Translations under genes and position numbers: made by a program
The notes under the pieces: model-generated
Database searches by the model: none
What the model was told of the DNA's origin: nothing
The model's input: the letters and a program-made list of their open reading frames with translations, nothing else
In this document: in pieces, positions 17,152-27,077 of the stretch
Numbering within the stretch: position 1 is the first letter of the stretch
Layout: every line of letters starts with the position of its first letter
Source of the DNA: RYN-230 sp963841695
GTDB taxonomy: Bacteria > Actinomycetota > Actinomycetes > Streptosporangiales > Streptosporangiaceae
DNA length: 64,000 bases
Direction of reading: 5' to 3'
Assembly: GCA_963841695.1 (NCBI GenBank)
Contig: CAWJDQ010000003.1
Span: 1-64,000 of the forward strand

Positions 17152-17201
17152 CGTGATCATGGGTTTGGTGTTGCTATAGCAACACCAAACCCATGATCAC
17201 G
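17152..17201. terminator. 50-bp perfect palindrome between obgE and proB
   Basis: The left arm CGTGATCATGGGTTTGGTGT continues as TGCTA and is followed at once by its exact reverse complement, so all 50 bases are self-complementary. As RNA it would form a ~23-bp stem with a tiny loop. It lies after the obgE stop (17250) and ahead of the proB ribosome-binding site (17091-17098), both genes on the minus strand. It could terminate obgE transcripts or attenuate proB. No U-tract follows on either strand. It is much more AT-rich than its surroundings. Confidence 0.7.
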
Positions 17202-17249
17202 AACGCTGTCCCGGGGCGAGGTGGCGGCCCGGGAGCCGCGGCCATGCCG

Positions 17250-18629
17250 TCACGGGGCGAGGCGGCGGTCGGTGCCACGCGGGCCGCGGCCGCCCTGACC
17301 CGCGGGGACGTCGGGATCCCAGTCGAACACCACGGCCTCGTCCCCGTTGCCGATCATCACCTCGGCGCCGTCCTCGGCGCCGGCCTCGGCCAGGGCTTGC
17401 TCGACCCCGAGCTTGGCCAGCCGGTCGGCGAGGTAACCGACCGCCTCCTCGTTGGCGAAGTCGGTCTGCTGGACCCAGCGCCACGGCTTGTCGCCGCGGA
17501 CCAGGAACGCGTTCTGTCCGGCCCGCTCGATCACGAACTCCGGGCCGGCGGCGGGCTGCGGGCGGATCACCCGCCGGGTCGGTTCCTCGGCCGGGGCCGC
17601 CGCGCGGACCTCGGCGACCACGGCGGCCAGCGCGAACGCCAGTTCGCGGACCCCTTCCCTGGTGGCCGCGGAGACCTGGTACACCGGCAGCCCGCGGGCG
17701 GCCAGCACTGGCTGCGCCTGCCCGGCCACCTCCCGGGCGGCAGGCACGTCGATCTTGTTCAGGACCACCATCCGCGGCCGGTCCCGCAGGTCCGAGCCGG
17801 TGACCGCCTGGTAGGCGTCGAGTTCGGCCTCGATCACGTCGAAGTCAGCGACCGGATCCCGGCCCGGGTCCCCGCTGGTCTCCGCGGCCGTGCAGTCCAG
17901 CACGTGCACCAGCACCAGGCAGCGCTCCACGTGCCGGAGGAAGTCCAGGCCCAGGCCCTTGCCCTGGCTGGCCCCGGGGATCAGGCCGGGCACGTCCGCC
18001 GCCACGAACTGGACGTCGCCCGCCTCCACCACGCCCAGGTGCGGGGTCAGCGTGGTGAACGGGTAGTCGCCGACCTTCGGCTTCGCCGCGGATAGCGCGC
18101 CGATCAGCGAGGACTTGCCGGCGTTGGGGAAGCCGACCAGTCCCGCGTCGGCGACCGTCTTCAGCTCCAGGACCAGGGAACACTCCGCGCCTGGCTCGCC
18201 GCGTAGCGCGAACCCGGGGGCCTTGCGCTTCATCGAGGACAGGGCCGCGTTGCCGAGCCCGCCGTGGCCGCCCTCCGCGGCCACGAACCGGGTGCCCGCC
18301 CCGATCAGGTCGGCGAGGACCTCGCCGTCCTCGGTGCTGACCACGGTGCCGTTCGGTACCCGGATCACCAGGTCCGCGCCGGCCGCGCCGTTCCGGTTGG
18401 ACCCGGACCCTTGCGTGCCGTTGCCGGCCTTGCGGACCGGGCGGCGGTGGAAGTCGAGCAGGGTGGCCACGCTGGGGTGGACCTCGAGGACGACGTTGCC
18501 GCCGCGGCCGCCGTTGCCCCCGTCGGGGCCGCCTAGCGGCTTGAACTTCTCCCGGTGGACGGAGGCGCAGCCGTGCCCGCCGTTACCCGCCTTGATGCGC
18601 AGGACTGCCCGATCCGCGAACTCTGCCAC
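17250..18629 (-). CDS. obgE: GTPase ObgE/CgtA
   Basis: Obg is an essential GTPase in 50S maturation and stress control. The 459-residue protein has the glycine-rich Obg fold (AGNGGHGCASVHREKF, GGNGGRGGNVVLEV), then the G domain: G1 GFPNAGKSSL, switch regions DYPFTTLTPHLG, G3 DVPGLIPGAS, G4 NKID, and G5 SAATREG. It ends in the C-terminal OCT domain (FVIERAGQNAFLVRGDKP, then WVQQTDFANEEAVGYLADRL). It follows rplU-rpmA in the standard order, but a strong hairpin at 18697-18734 separates it from rpmA, so it probably has its own promoter. Confidence 0.97.
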   Translation of the reverse strand: MAEFADRAVLRIKAGNGGHGCASVHREKFKPLGGPDGGNGGRGGNVVLEVHPSVATLLDFHRRPVRKAGNGTQGSGSNRNGAAGADLVIRVPNGTVVSTEDGEVLADLIGAGTRFVAAEGGHGGLGNAALSSMKRKAPGFALRGEPGAECSLVLELKTVADAGLVGFPNAGKSSLIGALSAAKPKVGDYPFTTLTPHLGVVEAGDVQFVAADVPGLIPGASQGKGLGLDFLRHVERCLVLVHVLDCTAAETSGDPGRDPVADFDVIEAELDAYQAVTGSDLRDRPRMVVLNKIDVPAAREVAGQAQPVLAARGLPVYQVSAATREGVRELAFALAAVVAEVRAAAPAEEPTRRVIRPQPAAGPEFVIERAGQNAFLVRGDKPWRWVQQTDFANEEAVGYLADRLAKLGVEQALAEAGAEDGAEVMIGNGDEAVVFDWDPDVPAGQGGRGPRGTDRRLAP

Positions 18630-18696
18630 TGCCCCTCCTCCCGGGGTTCTTACCCGCCCGGCCGCCGCTACCGGGACCGGGTCGTGCTGCTCACAT

Positions 18697-18734
18697 GCAT
18701 CAGGGGCGGACCGTCACCGGCCCGCCCCTGATGC
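18697..18734 (-). terminator. Hairpin terminator after rpmA
   Basis: GCATCAGGGGCGG and its exact complement CCGCCCCTGATGC form a 13-bp stem around a 12-nt loop, 31 bp past the rpmA stop and upstream of obgE. There is no clear U-tract, as is usual for actinobacterial terminators. Confidence 0.75.
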
Positions 18735-18765
18735 TTACGCTCGATGAGATCGCTTCTGGCGGACC

Positions 18766-19044
18766 TTATTCCGCCGCCGGGGAGTCACCCGGCTCGCCCG
18801 CGATCACGCTCACCGCACGGCGGCGGCGCACGCTGCCGAAGGTGACCTTGCCCGCGACCAGCGCGAACAAGGTGTCGTCACCGCCGCGGCCGACACCCGG
18901 CCCGGGGTGGAAGTGCGTACCGCGCTGCCGGACGATGATCTCGCCCGCGTTGACCTGCTGGCCGCCGAAGCGCTTGACGCCGAGACGCTGCGCCGCCGAG
19001 TCACGGCCGTTCCGGCTGGAGGACGCGCCCTTCTTGTGTGCCAC
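18766..19044 (-). CDS. rpmA: 50S ribosomal protein L27
   Basis: The 92-residue L27 begins MAHKKGASSSRNGRDS, with the conserved N-terminal arm that reaches the peptidyl-transferase centre, followed by LGVKRFGGQQVNAGEIIVRQ and GTHFHPGPGVGRGGDDTLF. No N-terminal cleavage motif of the Firmicutes type is present. It starts 6 bp after the rplU stop, so the pair is co-transcribed and ends at the hairpin 18697-18734. Confidence 0.98.
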   Translation of the reverse strand: MAHKKGASSSRNGRDSAAQRLGVKRFGGQQVNAGEIIVRQRGTHFHPGPGVGRGGDDTLFALVAGKVTFGSVRRRRAVSVIAGEPGDSPAAE

Positions 19045-19050
19045 GTCAGC

Positions 19051-19419
19051 TCAGCTCCTCTTCTTCGCGGCACTGCTCTTCGCGGCACCGCTCTTGGCCG
19101 CACTGCTCTTGGCCGCACCGATGCCGGTGATCTTCAGCTGGGTGTAGTGCTGGCGGTGACCGAGACGCCGCCGGTACCCGGTCTTGTTCTTGTAGTGGAT
19201 CATGTTGATCTTGGGTCCGGCCACCGGGCCCAGGATCTCGGCCGTGACCTCGTAGCGGTCAAGCTCGGCTGCATCGCTGACGACCTTGCCGTCATCGACG
19301 ACGAGCAACGCGGTCAGCGTGACGCTGGAACCGACATCACCAGCCAGCGTGTTGACGGTGAGTACGTCGTCCACCGCCGCTTTCTCCTGCCTGCCACCGC
19401 AGCGCACGATCGCGTACAC
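19051..19419 (-). CDS. rplU: 50S ribosomal protein L21
   Basis: The 122-residue L21 has MYAIVRCGGRQEKAAVDD at the start and the C-terminal RNA-binding signature MIHYKNKTGYRRRLGHRQ(H)YT. A lineage-specific tail follows with short SAAK/GAAK repeats ending KKRS, basic and probably disordered. It is the first gene of rplU-rpmA. The 255 bp between its start and the rne stop (19420-19674) are GC-rich with many short inverted stretches and must hold its promoter and leader; I see no leader class I can name. Confidence 0.97.
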   Translation of the reverse strand: MYAIVRCGGRQEKAAVDDVLTVNTLAGDVGSSVTLTALLVVDDGKVVSDAAELDRYEVTAEILGPVAGPKINMIHYKNKTGYRRRLGHRQHYTQLKITGIGAAKSSAAKSGAAKSSAAKKRS

Positions 19420-19674
19420 CGAGAACTCGCTCTCTGCCTTCGCGGCTAGGCCGCGGCCTCATGCGGCCTGGGCCGCTCTCTCTCGTCAGGGCGGGCCAGG
19501 CCGCATGGCCTGGTCCGGGGTTCTGCCTGGCGCGGACCCACCGTGCCACCCGCTGCAGTGGCTAGTACGTGACTAGCGCCTGCACTGGGCGGGCACCGGA
19601 CGGGGGCCTGCCTCGCACACGGAGCGTGGGGCCGTGAGACCCCGAACCGCTATGTGCACCGACCACTCAGGTTA

Positions 19675-22600
19675 TCAGAAAGGCGGGTGCTCCTCGTCCG
19701 CGCCGACCGGGCCCTCATCCGCGGGGCTCTCGCCGTCCGCGGTCCGCTCGCCAGCGGCCGGGCCGTTCCCGTCCGCCGGGCCGGCCGCGGGCGGGCTGTC
19801 CGCCGCAGGCAGGGAGTCCGCCACAGACGATGTAGCCACCTCGGGCAGGGCGTCCGACCCGGGTGAGGTTGCCCCTTCAGGCAGGGAGTCCGGCGCGGGC
19901 GGGCTGTCCGCCGCTGGCAGGGGGTCGCCGGCGGGCCACGAGGACACCGCCGAGGCCGCGTCGGCCGGGGTCAGCGCCTCTTCCTGCGCTGGGCTCACCT
20001 CAGCGGCAGGCGGCACCTCAGCGGCAGGCGGCACCTCAGCGGCAGGCGGCACCTCGGCCGTGGGCACCGCCGCTTCCGGGCCGGGAGCTGACCCGGCGGC
20101 GGGCACCTCCTGGGCGCGGCTCGCTCCGGGGCCACCCGAGCGCCGCCGGCGGCGGCCGCCCTGGCGCTCGCCGGTTCCGCCGCCGACCAGCACCGCGGCC
20201 GCGGGGTCACTGACGGCCGCGTCGGCGGCGTCCGCGGGCCCGGCCGCACCCTGATCCGCGGCCGGCTGGTCCTGGTCCGGCTGGCCGTTGCGGTCCGGCT
20301 GGCCGTTCCGGCCGCCCCGTCCGTTCTTGTCCTGGCCGTTCCGGTCGCCCCGGCCGCCCCGGTCCGGCTGGCCGTTGCGGTCCGCGCGGCCGTTCCGGTC
20401 CTGGCGGCCGCCACCAGACTGGCGCCCGTCATCGCCACCTGACCGGCCGCGCTGGCCGGTGCCTGCCGGCTCGGTCAGGTCCAGGGAGATGATCCGGCCG
20501 CGGCCGTTGCAGCAGTCGCAGGGCTCGGAGAACGCCTCGAGCAGCCCGGCCCCGACCCGCTTGCGGGTCATCTGGACCAGGCCGAGCGAGGTGACCTCGG
20601 CGACCTGGTGCTTGGTCCGGTCCCGGGCCAGGCATTCCAGCATCCGGCGCAGAACCAGCTCGCGGTTGCTCTCCAGGACCATGTCGATGAAGTCGATCAC
20701 GATGATGCCGCCGACATCCCGCAGCCGGAGCTGCCGGACGATCTCTTCCGCGGCCTCGAGGTTGTTCCGGGTGACGGTCTCTTCCAGGTTGCCGCCCTGG
20801 CCGGTGAACTTCCCGGTGTTGACGTCGATGACCGTCATCGCCTCGGTGTTATCGATGACGAGCGACCCGCCGCTGGGCAGCCAGACCTTGCGCTCCAGCG
20901 CCTTGGCCAGCTGCTCGTCGATCCGGTACCGGGCGAACACATCCTCGTCGTCGTCCGCCCAGTGGGTGAGCCGCTCCGCCAGGTGCGGCGCGACGTACTG
21001 GACGTATTCGTGGACGAGATCCCAGCCTTCGTCCCCGGCCACCACCAGCGACGCGAAGTCCTCGTTGAAGATGTCCCGGACCACCCGGATGGTCAGGTCG
21101 GGCTCGCTGTAGAGCAGGTCAGGCGCGTTGGCGGTCTTGGACTTCTGCTCGATGGCTTCCCACTGCGCGGCCAGCCGGGCCACGTCCCGGGACAGTTCCT
21201 CCTCGGTCGCGCCTTCCGCGGCGGTGCGCACGATCACGCCGGCGCCGTCTGGCATGACCTGCTTGAGGATCTGCTTCAGCCGGGTGCGCTCCTTGTCCGG
21301 GAGCTTGCGGCTGATGCCCATCATGGAGCCGCCCGGGACGTACACCAGGTAGCGGCCGGGCAGGCTCACCTGGCTGGTCAGCCGGGCACCCTTGTGCCCG
21401 ACCGGGTCCTTGGTCACCTGGACCAGGACGGACTGGCCGGACTTGAGCGCCGACTCGATCCGCTTGGAGTCGCCCTCCAGCCCGCTGGCGTCGAAGTTGA
21501 CCTCGCCCGCGTACAGGACCGCGTTGCGGCCCTTGCCCACGTCCACGAAGGCCGCCTCCATGGAAGGCAGCACGTTCTGGACCTTGCCCAGGTACACATT
21601 GCCGACCATGGACTGATGCGTGTTGTTGTCCACGTAGTGCTCGACGAGCACGCCGTCCTCGAGCACGGCGATCTGGGTCCGGTCATTCTGCTGCCGGACG
21701 ACCATGACGCGGTCCACGGACTCGCGCCGGGCCAGGAACTCAGCCTCGGTGATGACCGGCGGGCGCCGCCGGCCGGACTCGCGGCCCTCGCGCCGCCGCT
21801 GGCGCTTGGCCTCCAGGCGGGTCGAACCGCGGACGGACCGGACGTCGCTGACGGACACGGGCTCGTCGGCGGTCTGCGGGCGCGGGACCCGCACGTGCAC
21901 GACGGTGTTCGGCGGATCGTCGGCGGCGGCCTCCCCGTCGGAGCCCGCACCGCGGCGGCGACGGCGGCGACGACGACGGGTACCACCGTCCTCGCCATCG
22001 TCGTCCGCATCCCCGCTGCCGGCCCGGTCCTCCGGGCCGCCCGGCTTACCGTCTGCCTGCTTGCCCTCGGCCTGCTTAGCCTGGGCCTGCTTGCCCTGGG
22101 CCTGCTTGCCCTGGCCACCCTGGCCGTCGGCGTGCCTGGCCGACGCGGACTTGCCGCCGCGCTCGGCCGGCTCGCGCCCGGACCTGGCCGGGGCAGCGTC
22201 CCCGTCCTCGGCGTCCTCGCCGGGGGCCTCACCGTCCGCGTCATGTCCCCGGGACCGGCCGCTCCGGCGGCGGCGCCGGCGCGATGTTCCCTCGGCGGCA
22301 TCGTCGCCGGACGGCTCATCCGGCCCGGTGTCCTCAGCAGCTGGCTCGTCCCGCACCCGGCCGCGGTCAGCGGCGGGCTCGCCGGCGGCCGGCGGCTGGA
22401 AGATGACCGGCGGCGGCTGGAACGTGGCCTGCGGCACCGACCCGGACCCGCCGGGTGCGGCGGCCGCCGCCGGGACGACCGGGGTCGCCGCAGGTGAGGA
22501 GGCCACCGTGGGAGCGGGTTCGCTCACCGGCGGCACCGTGGCGGGCGGCACCGTGGCGGGCGGCACCGTGGCGGGCGGCGGCGGGGCCTCGGCCTCGGCG

Positions 22601-22787
22601 GGCTGGCGTCCCGGGTCGCGGCCCGGCGGGGCCTGCGGGTGCGGCGCGCGGCCGGCTCCTGAGCATCGGCGGTGGCGTCGCTGGCGCTAGCCGTCCCGGT
22701 TAGACCAGGCGGCGCCGTACTTCCGTCACTATCACCGTCGCGCGCTGTCTCGTTCTGCTGTGAATCGTTCAGCTCGGTTTCGAGCAT
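19675..22787 (-). CDS. rne: Ribonuclease E/G, probable N-terminal frameshift
   Basis: This is the actinobacterial RNase E/G, with the catalytic core flanked by long disordered arms. The core includes VGNVYLGKVQNVLPSMEAAFVDVG (S1 domain, quoted in part), MTVIDVNTGKFTG and VIDFIDM (metal-binding Asp residues), and the Zn-link cysteines PCDCCNGRG. The N-terminal arm is Arg-rich (RRRRRRSGRSRG, TRRRRRRRRRGAG) and the C-terminal arm repeats RNGQPD and AEVPPA units. The main frame opens at GTGs inside a repeat (near 22566) without a ribosome-binding site. A better start is ATG 22787 (MLETELNDSQQNE, with GGGAGA upstream), in another frame that would join near 22635 through one indel. It overlaps the upstream DUF2344 gene by 56 bp. 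Confidence 0.92.
19996..20049. repeat. 18-bp tandem repeat in the rne C-terminal arm
   Basis: Three perfect copies of CACCTCAGCGGCAGGCGG plus a partial fourth encode repeated AEVPPA on the minus strand. A similar 18-bp triplet near 22525-22575 encodes ATVPP repeats in the N-terminal arm. Confidence 0.85.
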
Positions 22788-23826
22788 CCGGGCTATCTCC
22801 CGTCAGGCTCCCGGGCGCGTGGGTTCGCTGGGAACCCTCCGCGCCGCGCGGGAGCTGGTCGTACGCGCTCACGGGGACCGGGCCAGCCAGCGTGGCCGAC
22901 CGCGCTCCCAGGCGCGTTGTCTCAACATGTTCCTGCGCCGTGCCCTGTCCGAGGGGCTGGGACCCGAGCGGCGGTACCCCATGCGACAGGGGTGCCGTCC
23001 CAGGGGACTCCCGATCCTCGGCGGGCCCGGCGGGCACGTGCTGCCCTGCGGGCCCGGCTTCGGCAGCTACTGCCACCAGCGGTCCTTGGACCAGCCGGGT
23101 CACCAGCGACGGTGACGAAGGCACCAGCCCAGCCACACGGCGAAGTGCAGTCAGGATGTCATCGGGTCGCACGGCAGGTGTCAGGTGCCGAACAACCATT
23201 CGAAGTATCGCATACCCGGCGTTCCGCTCATCGGCGGGGCACCAGTCGGCCTGCAACGTGACCACTGCGGCGCGCGCGTCCATGCGCCGCATTCCCTTGC
23301 TGGTCAGGCGCTCGACCTCCACGCTGTCCTGAGCGAGGAACGTCTCGGCCGCCGCGGCAGCCTCATCTCGCCCGATCCCGGGGAGGGCCACTTCCCATCC
23401 GGACGCCTCGAACGTCATGGCGCCCAGGGAACCGGCTTCCTCGGTCACGTCTATCACATCAATCCCGTCCGGCAGGGCCGCATTGAGCCGGTCCCGGACT
23501 TCCGAGACGGCACACGCTGCCGTCAGCGAAAGCTCCAGGTACTCAGCTTCACTCGCCGTCCCCGTCGGGGCCGCGCCAGCGTAAGAGATCTTCGGATGGG
23601 GCGTAAATCCCGCCGAGTACGCGATGGGCAGTGCTGCCCGGCGTACCCCGCGCTCAACCGCCCGCGCGATATCTCTGTGACTGGCGAATCGCATCCTGCT
23701 TCTTTTAGCGTACCGGACGATAAGCCGCTGGACGACGGCTGGCTGATCAACGCCGCGTGTCGGTCCGTCGGACGGCCGACGGGGCCGGGCGCCGGGCGGC
23801 GGGGCCGGGGAACCGGACGCTGCCAT
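22732..23826 (-). CDS. TIGR03936-type radical-SAM-linked protein (DUF2344)
   Basis: The 364-residue protein carries VQRLIVRYAKRSRMRFASHRD and the GVRRAALPIAYSAGFTPHPK motif (each quoted in part), the diagnostic N-terminal block of DUF2344. It then has EYLELSLTAACAVSEVRDRL and LNAALPDGIDVIDV. The last ~130 residues are low-complexity. It starts with ATG directly after the TAG of the radical SAM gene 23827-25800, its constant partner in actinobacteria, so the two are translationally coupled. In some phyla the two are fused. The pair's biochemical role is not established; tRNA or RNA modification has been suggested from its link with RNase E/G. Confidence 0.92.
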   Translation of the reverse strand: MAASGSPAPPPGARPRRPSDGPTRGVDQPAVVQRLIVRYAKRSRMRFASHRDIARAVERGVRRAALPIAYSAGFTPHPKISYAGAAPTGTASEAEYLELSLTAACAVSEVRDRLNAALPDGIDVIDVTEEAGSLGAMTFEASGWEVALPGIGRDEAAAAAETFLAQDSVEVERLTSKGMRRMDARAAVVTLQADWCPADERNAGYAILRMVVRHLTPAVRPDDILTALRRVAGLVPSSPSLVTRLVQGPLVAVAAEAGPAGQHVPAGPAEDRESPGTAPLSHGVPPLGSQPLGQGTAQEHVETTRLGARSATLAGPVPVSAYDQLPRGAEGSQRTHAPGSLTGDSPDARNRAERFTAERDSARR

Positions 23827-25800
23827 CTAAGCGACGCCTCCGGCGCTGCCGCTGCCGCCCGCCGCGCCGCTGGCTACGGTCAGCGGCAGCAGCGTGCGCC
23901 CCGTGGGGCCGGTCTGGATTTCGGTGCCCATGGTGGGGCATACGCCGCAGTCGTAGCAGGGAGTCCAGCGGCAGTCCTCGACCTCGCCGGCACCGGCCGG
24001 ATCGACGGCCTCCTGCCAGTCCTGCCAGAGCCAGTCCCGGTCCAGGCCAGCGTCCAGGTGATCCCACGGGAGGACCTCGCTGTACTCGCGTTCCCGGGTC
24101 GTGTACCAGGCCACATCGACTGGCTCGGCGGCCAGCGCCCGCTCCGCGGAGCGCATCCAGCGCTGGAACGAGAAATACTCGCTCCACCCGTCGAACCGGG
24201 CCCCGTCCTCCCAGGCTGCCCTGATCACCTTGGCCACCCGCCGGTCGCCCCGGGACAGCAGGCCCTCGACGATCGACGGCTGGCCGTCGTGGTAGCGGTA
24301 GCCGACGGAGCGCCCGTAGGTGCGGTCGGCCCGCAGCGCCGCGCCCAGCTGCCGCAGCCGGTGGTCCACGGTCTCGTGGTCACACTGGGCCGCCCACTGA
24401 AACGGGGTATGCGGCTTGGGCACGAAACCACCGATGGACACGGTGCACCGGATGTCCTTGCGGCCCGAGGCTTCCCGCCCGGCCTGGATGACCCGGCGGG
24501 CCAGTTCGGCGATGGCCAGCACGTCGTCATCCGTCTCGGTGGGCAGGCCGCACATGAAGTAGAGCTTCACCTGCCGCCAGCCGTTGGCGTAGGCGGTGCT
24601 GACCGTGCGGATCAGGTCGTCCTCGGTGACCATCTTGTTGATCACTTTGCGGATCCGCTCGGAGCCGCCCTCGGGGGCGAAGGTCAGCCCGGACCGCTTG
24701 CCGTTCCGGCTGAGCTCGTTGGCCAGGGTGATGTTGAACGCGTTGACCCGGGTGGACGGGAGGGACAGCCCGGTCGCACTGCCCTCGTAGCGGTCCGCCA
24801 GCCCGGTGACGATCTCGTTGATCTCGCTGTGGTCGGCGCTGGACAGGGAGAGCAGGCCGACCTCGCTGAAGCCGCTCTCGGCCAGCCCGCACTCGACCAT
24901 GTCGCCCACCGTGGTGACGCTGCGCTCACGCACCGGCCGGGTGATCATCCCGGCCTGGCAGAACCGGCAGCCCCGGGTGCAGCCGCGGAAGATCTCCACG
25001 CTGAACCGCTCGTGCACGGACTCGGCCACGGGGACCAGCGGCTTGCGCGGGTACGGCCACTCGTCCAGGTCCATCACGGTGTGCTTGGGGACGGTGAACG
25101 GGACCCCGCTGCGATTCGGCGCGACCCGCCTGATCCGCCCGTCCGGCAGGTAGTCCACGTCGTAGAAACGGGGCACGTAGACGCCACCCTCGGTGGCCAG
25201 GCGGGCCAGCAGGCCGTCCCGGCCGCCCGGCTGCCCGGCCTGCTTCCAGTCCCTGATCAGCCCGGAGATGGTCAGCACGGCCTGCTCACCGTCGCCGAGC
25301 ACCGCCCCGTCCAGGAACTCCGCGACCGGCTCCGGGTTGAACGCCGCGTGCCCGCCGGCCAGCACCAGCGGGTGCCGGTCGTCCCGGTCGGCCGCCGAGA
25401 GCGGGATGCCGGCCAGGTCGAGGGCGGACAGCAGGTTCGTGTAGCACAGCTCGGTGGCGAAGCTGACGCCGAGCACGTCGAAGGCGGCCACCGGCCGGTG
25501 GCCGTCCACGGTGAACTGCGGGATCCCGTGCTGGCGCATCAGGCCTTCCAGGTCCGGCCAGACGCTGTAGGTGCGCTCGGCGAGCACGCCGTCGCACTCG
25601 TTCAGCACCTCGTACAGGATCTGGATGCCCTGGTTGGGCACGCCGACCTCGTAGGCGTCCGGATACATCAGCGCCCAGCGGACCAGCGCGCCGTCCCAGT
25701 CACGGACCACGGAGTTCAGTTCGCCGCCGACGTACTGGATCGGCTTGCGCACCTGGGCCAGCAGCGGCTCCAGGCGGGGGTAGACCGATTCCACAGGCAT
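23827..25800 (-). CDS. TIGR03960-family B12-binding-domain/radical SAM protein
   Basis: The 657-residue protein has an N-terminal Rossmann-like region typical of B12-binding radical SAM enzymes (YEVGVPNQGIQILYEVLN, GGHAAFNPEPVAEFLD). The radical SAM core follows: IFRGCTRGCRFCQAGM holds the CxxxCxxC iron-sulfur motif near residues 269-276, then PSTRVNAFN, LTFAPEGGSERIRKVINK and KLYFMCGLPTETDDD. A cysteine-rich tail (CRWTPCYDCGVCP) may bind a further cluster. It is the first gene of the pair with DUF2344, 83 bp downstream of rodA. Function is not established experimentally to my knowledge. Confidence 0.93.
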   Translation of the reverse strand: MPVESVYPRLEPLLAQVRKPIQYVGGELNSVVRDWDGALVRWALMYPDAYEVGVPNQGIQILYEVLNECDGVLAERTYSVWPDLEGLMRQHGIPQFTVDGHRPVAAFDVLGVSFATELCYTNLLSALDLAGIPLSAADRDDRHPLVLAGGHAAFNPEPVAEFLDGAVLGDGEQAVLTISGLIRDWKQAGQPGGRDGLLARLATEGGVYVPRFYDVDYLPDGRIRRVAPNRSGVPFTVPKHTVMDLDEWPYPRKPLVPVAESVHERFSVEIFRGCTRGCRFCQAGMITRPVRERSVTTVGDMVECGLAESGFSEVGLLSLSSADHSEINEIVTGLADRYEGSATGLSLPSTRVNAFNITLANELSRNGKRSGLTFAPEGGSERIRKVINKMVTEDDLIRTVSTAYANGWRQVKLYFMCGLPTETDDDVLAIAELARRVIQAGREASGRKDIRCTVSIGGFVPKPHTPFQWAAQCDHETVDHRLRQLGAALRADRTYGRSVGYRYHDGQPSIVEGLLSRGDRRVAKVIRAAWEDGARFDGWSEYFSFQRWMRSAERALAAEPVDVAWYTTREREYSEVLPWDHLDAGLDRDWLWQDWQEAVDPAGAGEVEDCRWTPCYDCGVCPTMGTEIQTGPTGRTLLPLTVASGAAGGSGSAGGVA

Positions 25801-25883
25801 TCTGACAGCTTAGGTGGTCTGCTGCCCCGGAGGGACGGTGGCGCGGTGCTAACCCGCGAGCCCGAGCCCCCGGGCCCCTCCTC

Positions 25884-27077
25884 TCATCCGAACACGTGGT
25901 GGCGGCGGTGCACGGACTGGAGCACGCCTATCGCGATCATGTCCGCGAACATCGCGGACCCGCCGTAGGACACGAACGGCAGCGGGAGGCCGGTCACCGG
26001 CATGATCCCGATGGTCATGCCGATGTTGATGAACGCCTGCAGGCCGAACCACAGCGCGATGCCGGAGGCGGCCAGCAGGCCGAACTGGTCGTCGGCCCGG
26101 GAGGCGATGCGCAGCGCGCGGAAGATCAGCACGGCCAGCAAGAAGATGATCACGGCGCAGCCGGCGAAGCCGACTTCCTCCCCCGCGACGCTGAAGATGA
26201 AGTCGGTCTGCTGGTTGGGCACGAAGCTGGCGGTGACCAGCGGCCCGTGCAGCAGGCCGGTACCCAGCAACCCCCCGGAACCGATCATGATCTTGGAGTG
26301 GATCGTCTCGTACCCGATGCCGCTCGGGTCCGCCGCGGGATGCAGGAACGCGGTCAGCCGGTCCAGCTGGTAGCCGCGCAGCAGGTGCAGCTTGAACACC
26401 GCCACCACGGCGAGCACCGCCGCCGCCGTCATGCCCGCGACCCAGCGCAGCCGCAGCCCGGACAGCGCGATCATGCCGGCCGTAATCAGCAGCAGCAGGA
26501 TGACCACGCCCAGGGCGGGCTCGCGTTCCACCAGCGCTACCGGGACCAGCGCGAGCGCGAGCACCAGGGCGGCGTGCTTCGGGCTGGGGATCCGGCCGCC
26601 GTCCCGTAGCTCGCCGAACACGACGGCGATGACCAGGACCAGCCCGATCTTGGCGAACTCCGAGGGCTCCACCTGGAAACCGGCGGGCAGGTTGATCCAG
26701 GCCTTGGCCCCGCTCACGGTGGTGCCCAGCGGGGTGAGCACCGCGAGCAGGCCCAGCACGGAAGCCACGTAGACGAACGGGGCGAGCAGCCGGATCTGCC
26801 GGTAGTCCAGCAGGCTGACCACGACCAGCAGGATCACCCCGAGTGCCACGTTGATCAGCTGCTTGATCAGGTAGCTGCGCGGGTCCGCGCTCGGCTGGGT
26901 GGCCGAGTAGACCAGCAGCGTGCCGATCAGGCTGAGCGCCACCACCACGACCAGCAGCACCCAGTCGTACCGGCGCAGCGGCGAGTCCTTGGCCACCACC
27001 CGGAGCAGCGGGGACCGGCGCTTCTGGCCGAAGCTGGGGGTCCGGGGCGAGGAGTAGTCCCGCGTGCCCAGACTCAT
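25884..27077 (-). CDS. rodA: RodA/FtsW-family peptidoglycan glycosyltransferase
   Basis: The 397-residue polytopic SEDS protein polymerises lipid II for cell elongation with PBP2. Conserved signatures are AWINLPAGFQVEPSEFAKIGLV near residue 140, GGLLGTGLLHGP, FIFSVAGEEVGFAG, and MTIGIMPVTGLPLPFVSYGGSA at the end (quoted in part), including the GLPLPFxSYGG motif. About ten membrane helices are visible. The ATG overlaps the PBP2 stop by one base (TGATG), so the two partner enzymes are translationally coupled. A basic, soluble ~35-residue N-terminus precedes helix 1. Confidence 0.96.
   Translation of the reverse strand: MSLGTRDYSSPRTPSFGQKRRSPLLRVVAKDSPLRRYDWVLLVVVVALSLIGTLLVYSATQPSADPRSYLIKQLINVALGVILLVVVSLLDYRQIRLLAPFVYVASVLGLLAVLTPLGTTVSGAKAWINLPAGFQVEPSEFAKIGLVLVIAVVFGELRDGGRIPSPKHAALVLALALVPVALVEREPALGVVILLLLITAGMIALSGLRLRWVAGMTAAAVLAVVAVFKLHLLRGYQLDRLTAFLHPAADPSGIGYETIHSKIMIGSGGLLGTGLLHGPLVTASFVPNQQTDFIFSVAGEEVGFAGCAVIIFLLAVLIFRALRIASRADDQFGLLAASGIALWFGLQAFINIGMTIGIMPVTGLPLPFVSYGGSAMFADMIAIGVLQSVHRRHHVFG

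Noticed and set aside
17152..17201. Palindrome as an insertion-sequence end
   Set aside because: No transposase gene or target duplication is nearby.
23185..25968. Very long open frame antisense to the two radical-SAM-type genes
   Set aside because: It is rich in Arg, Gly, Pro, Val and His typical of antisense reading in GC-rich DNA; the minus strand encodes recognisable proteins there.
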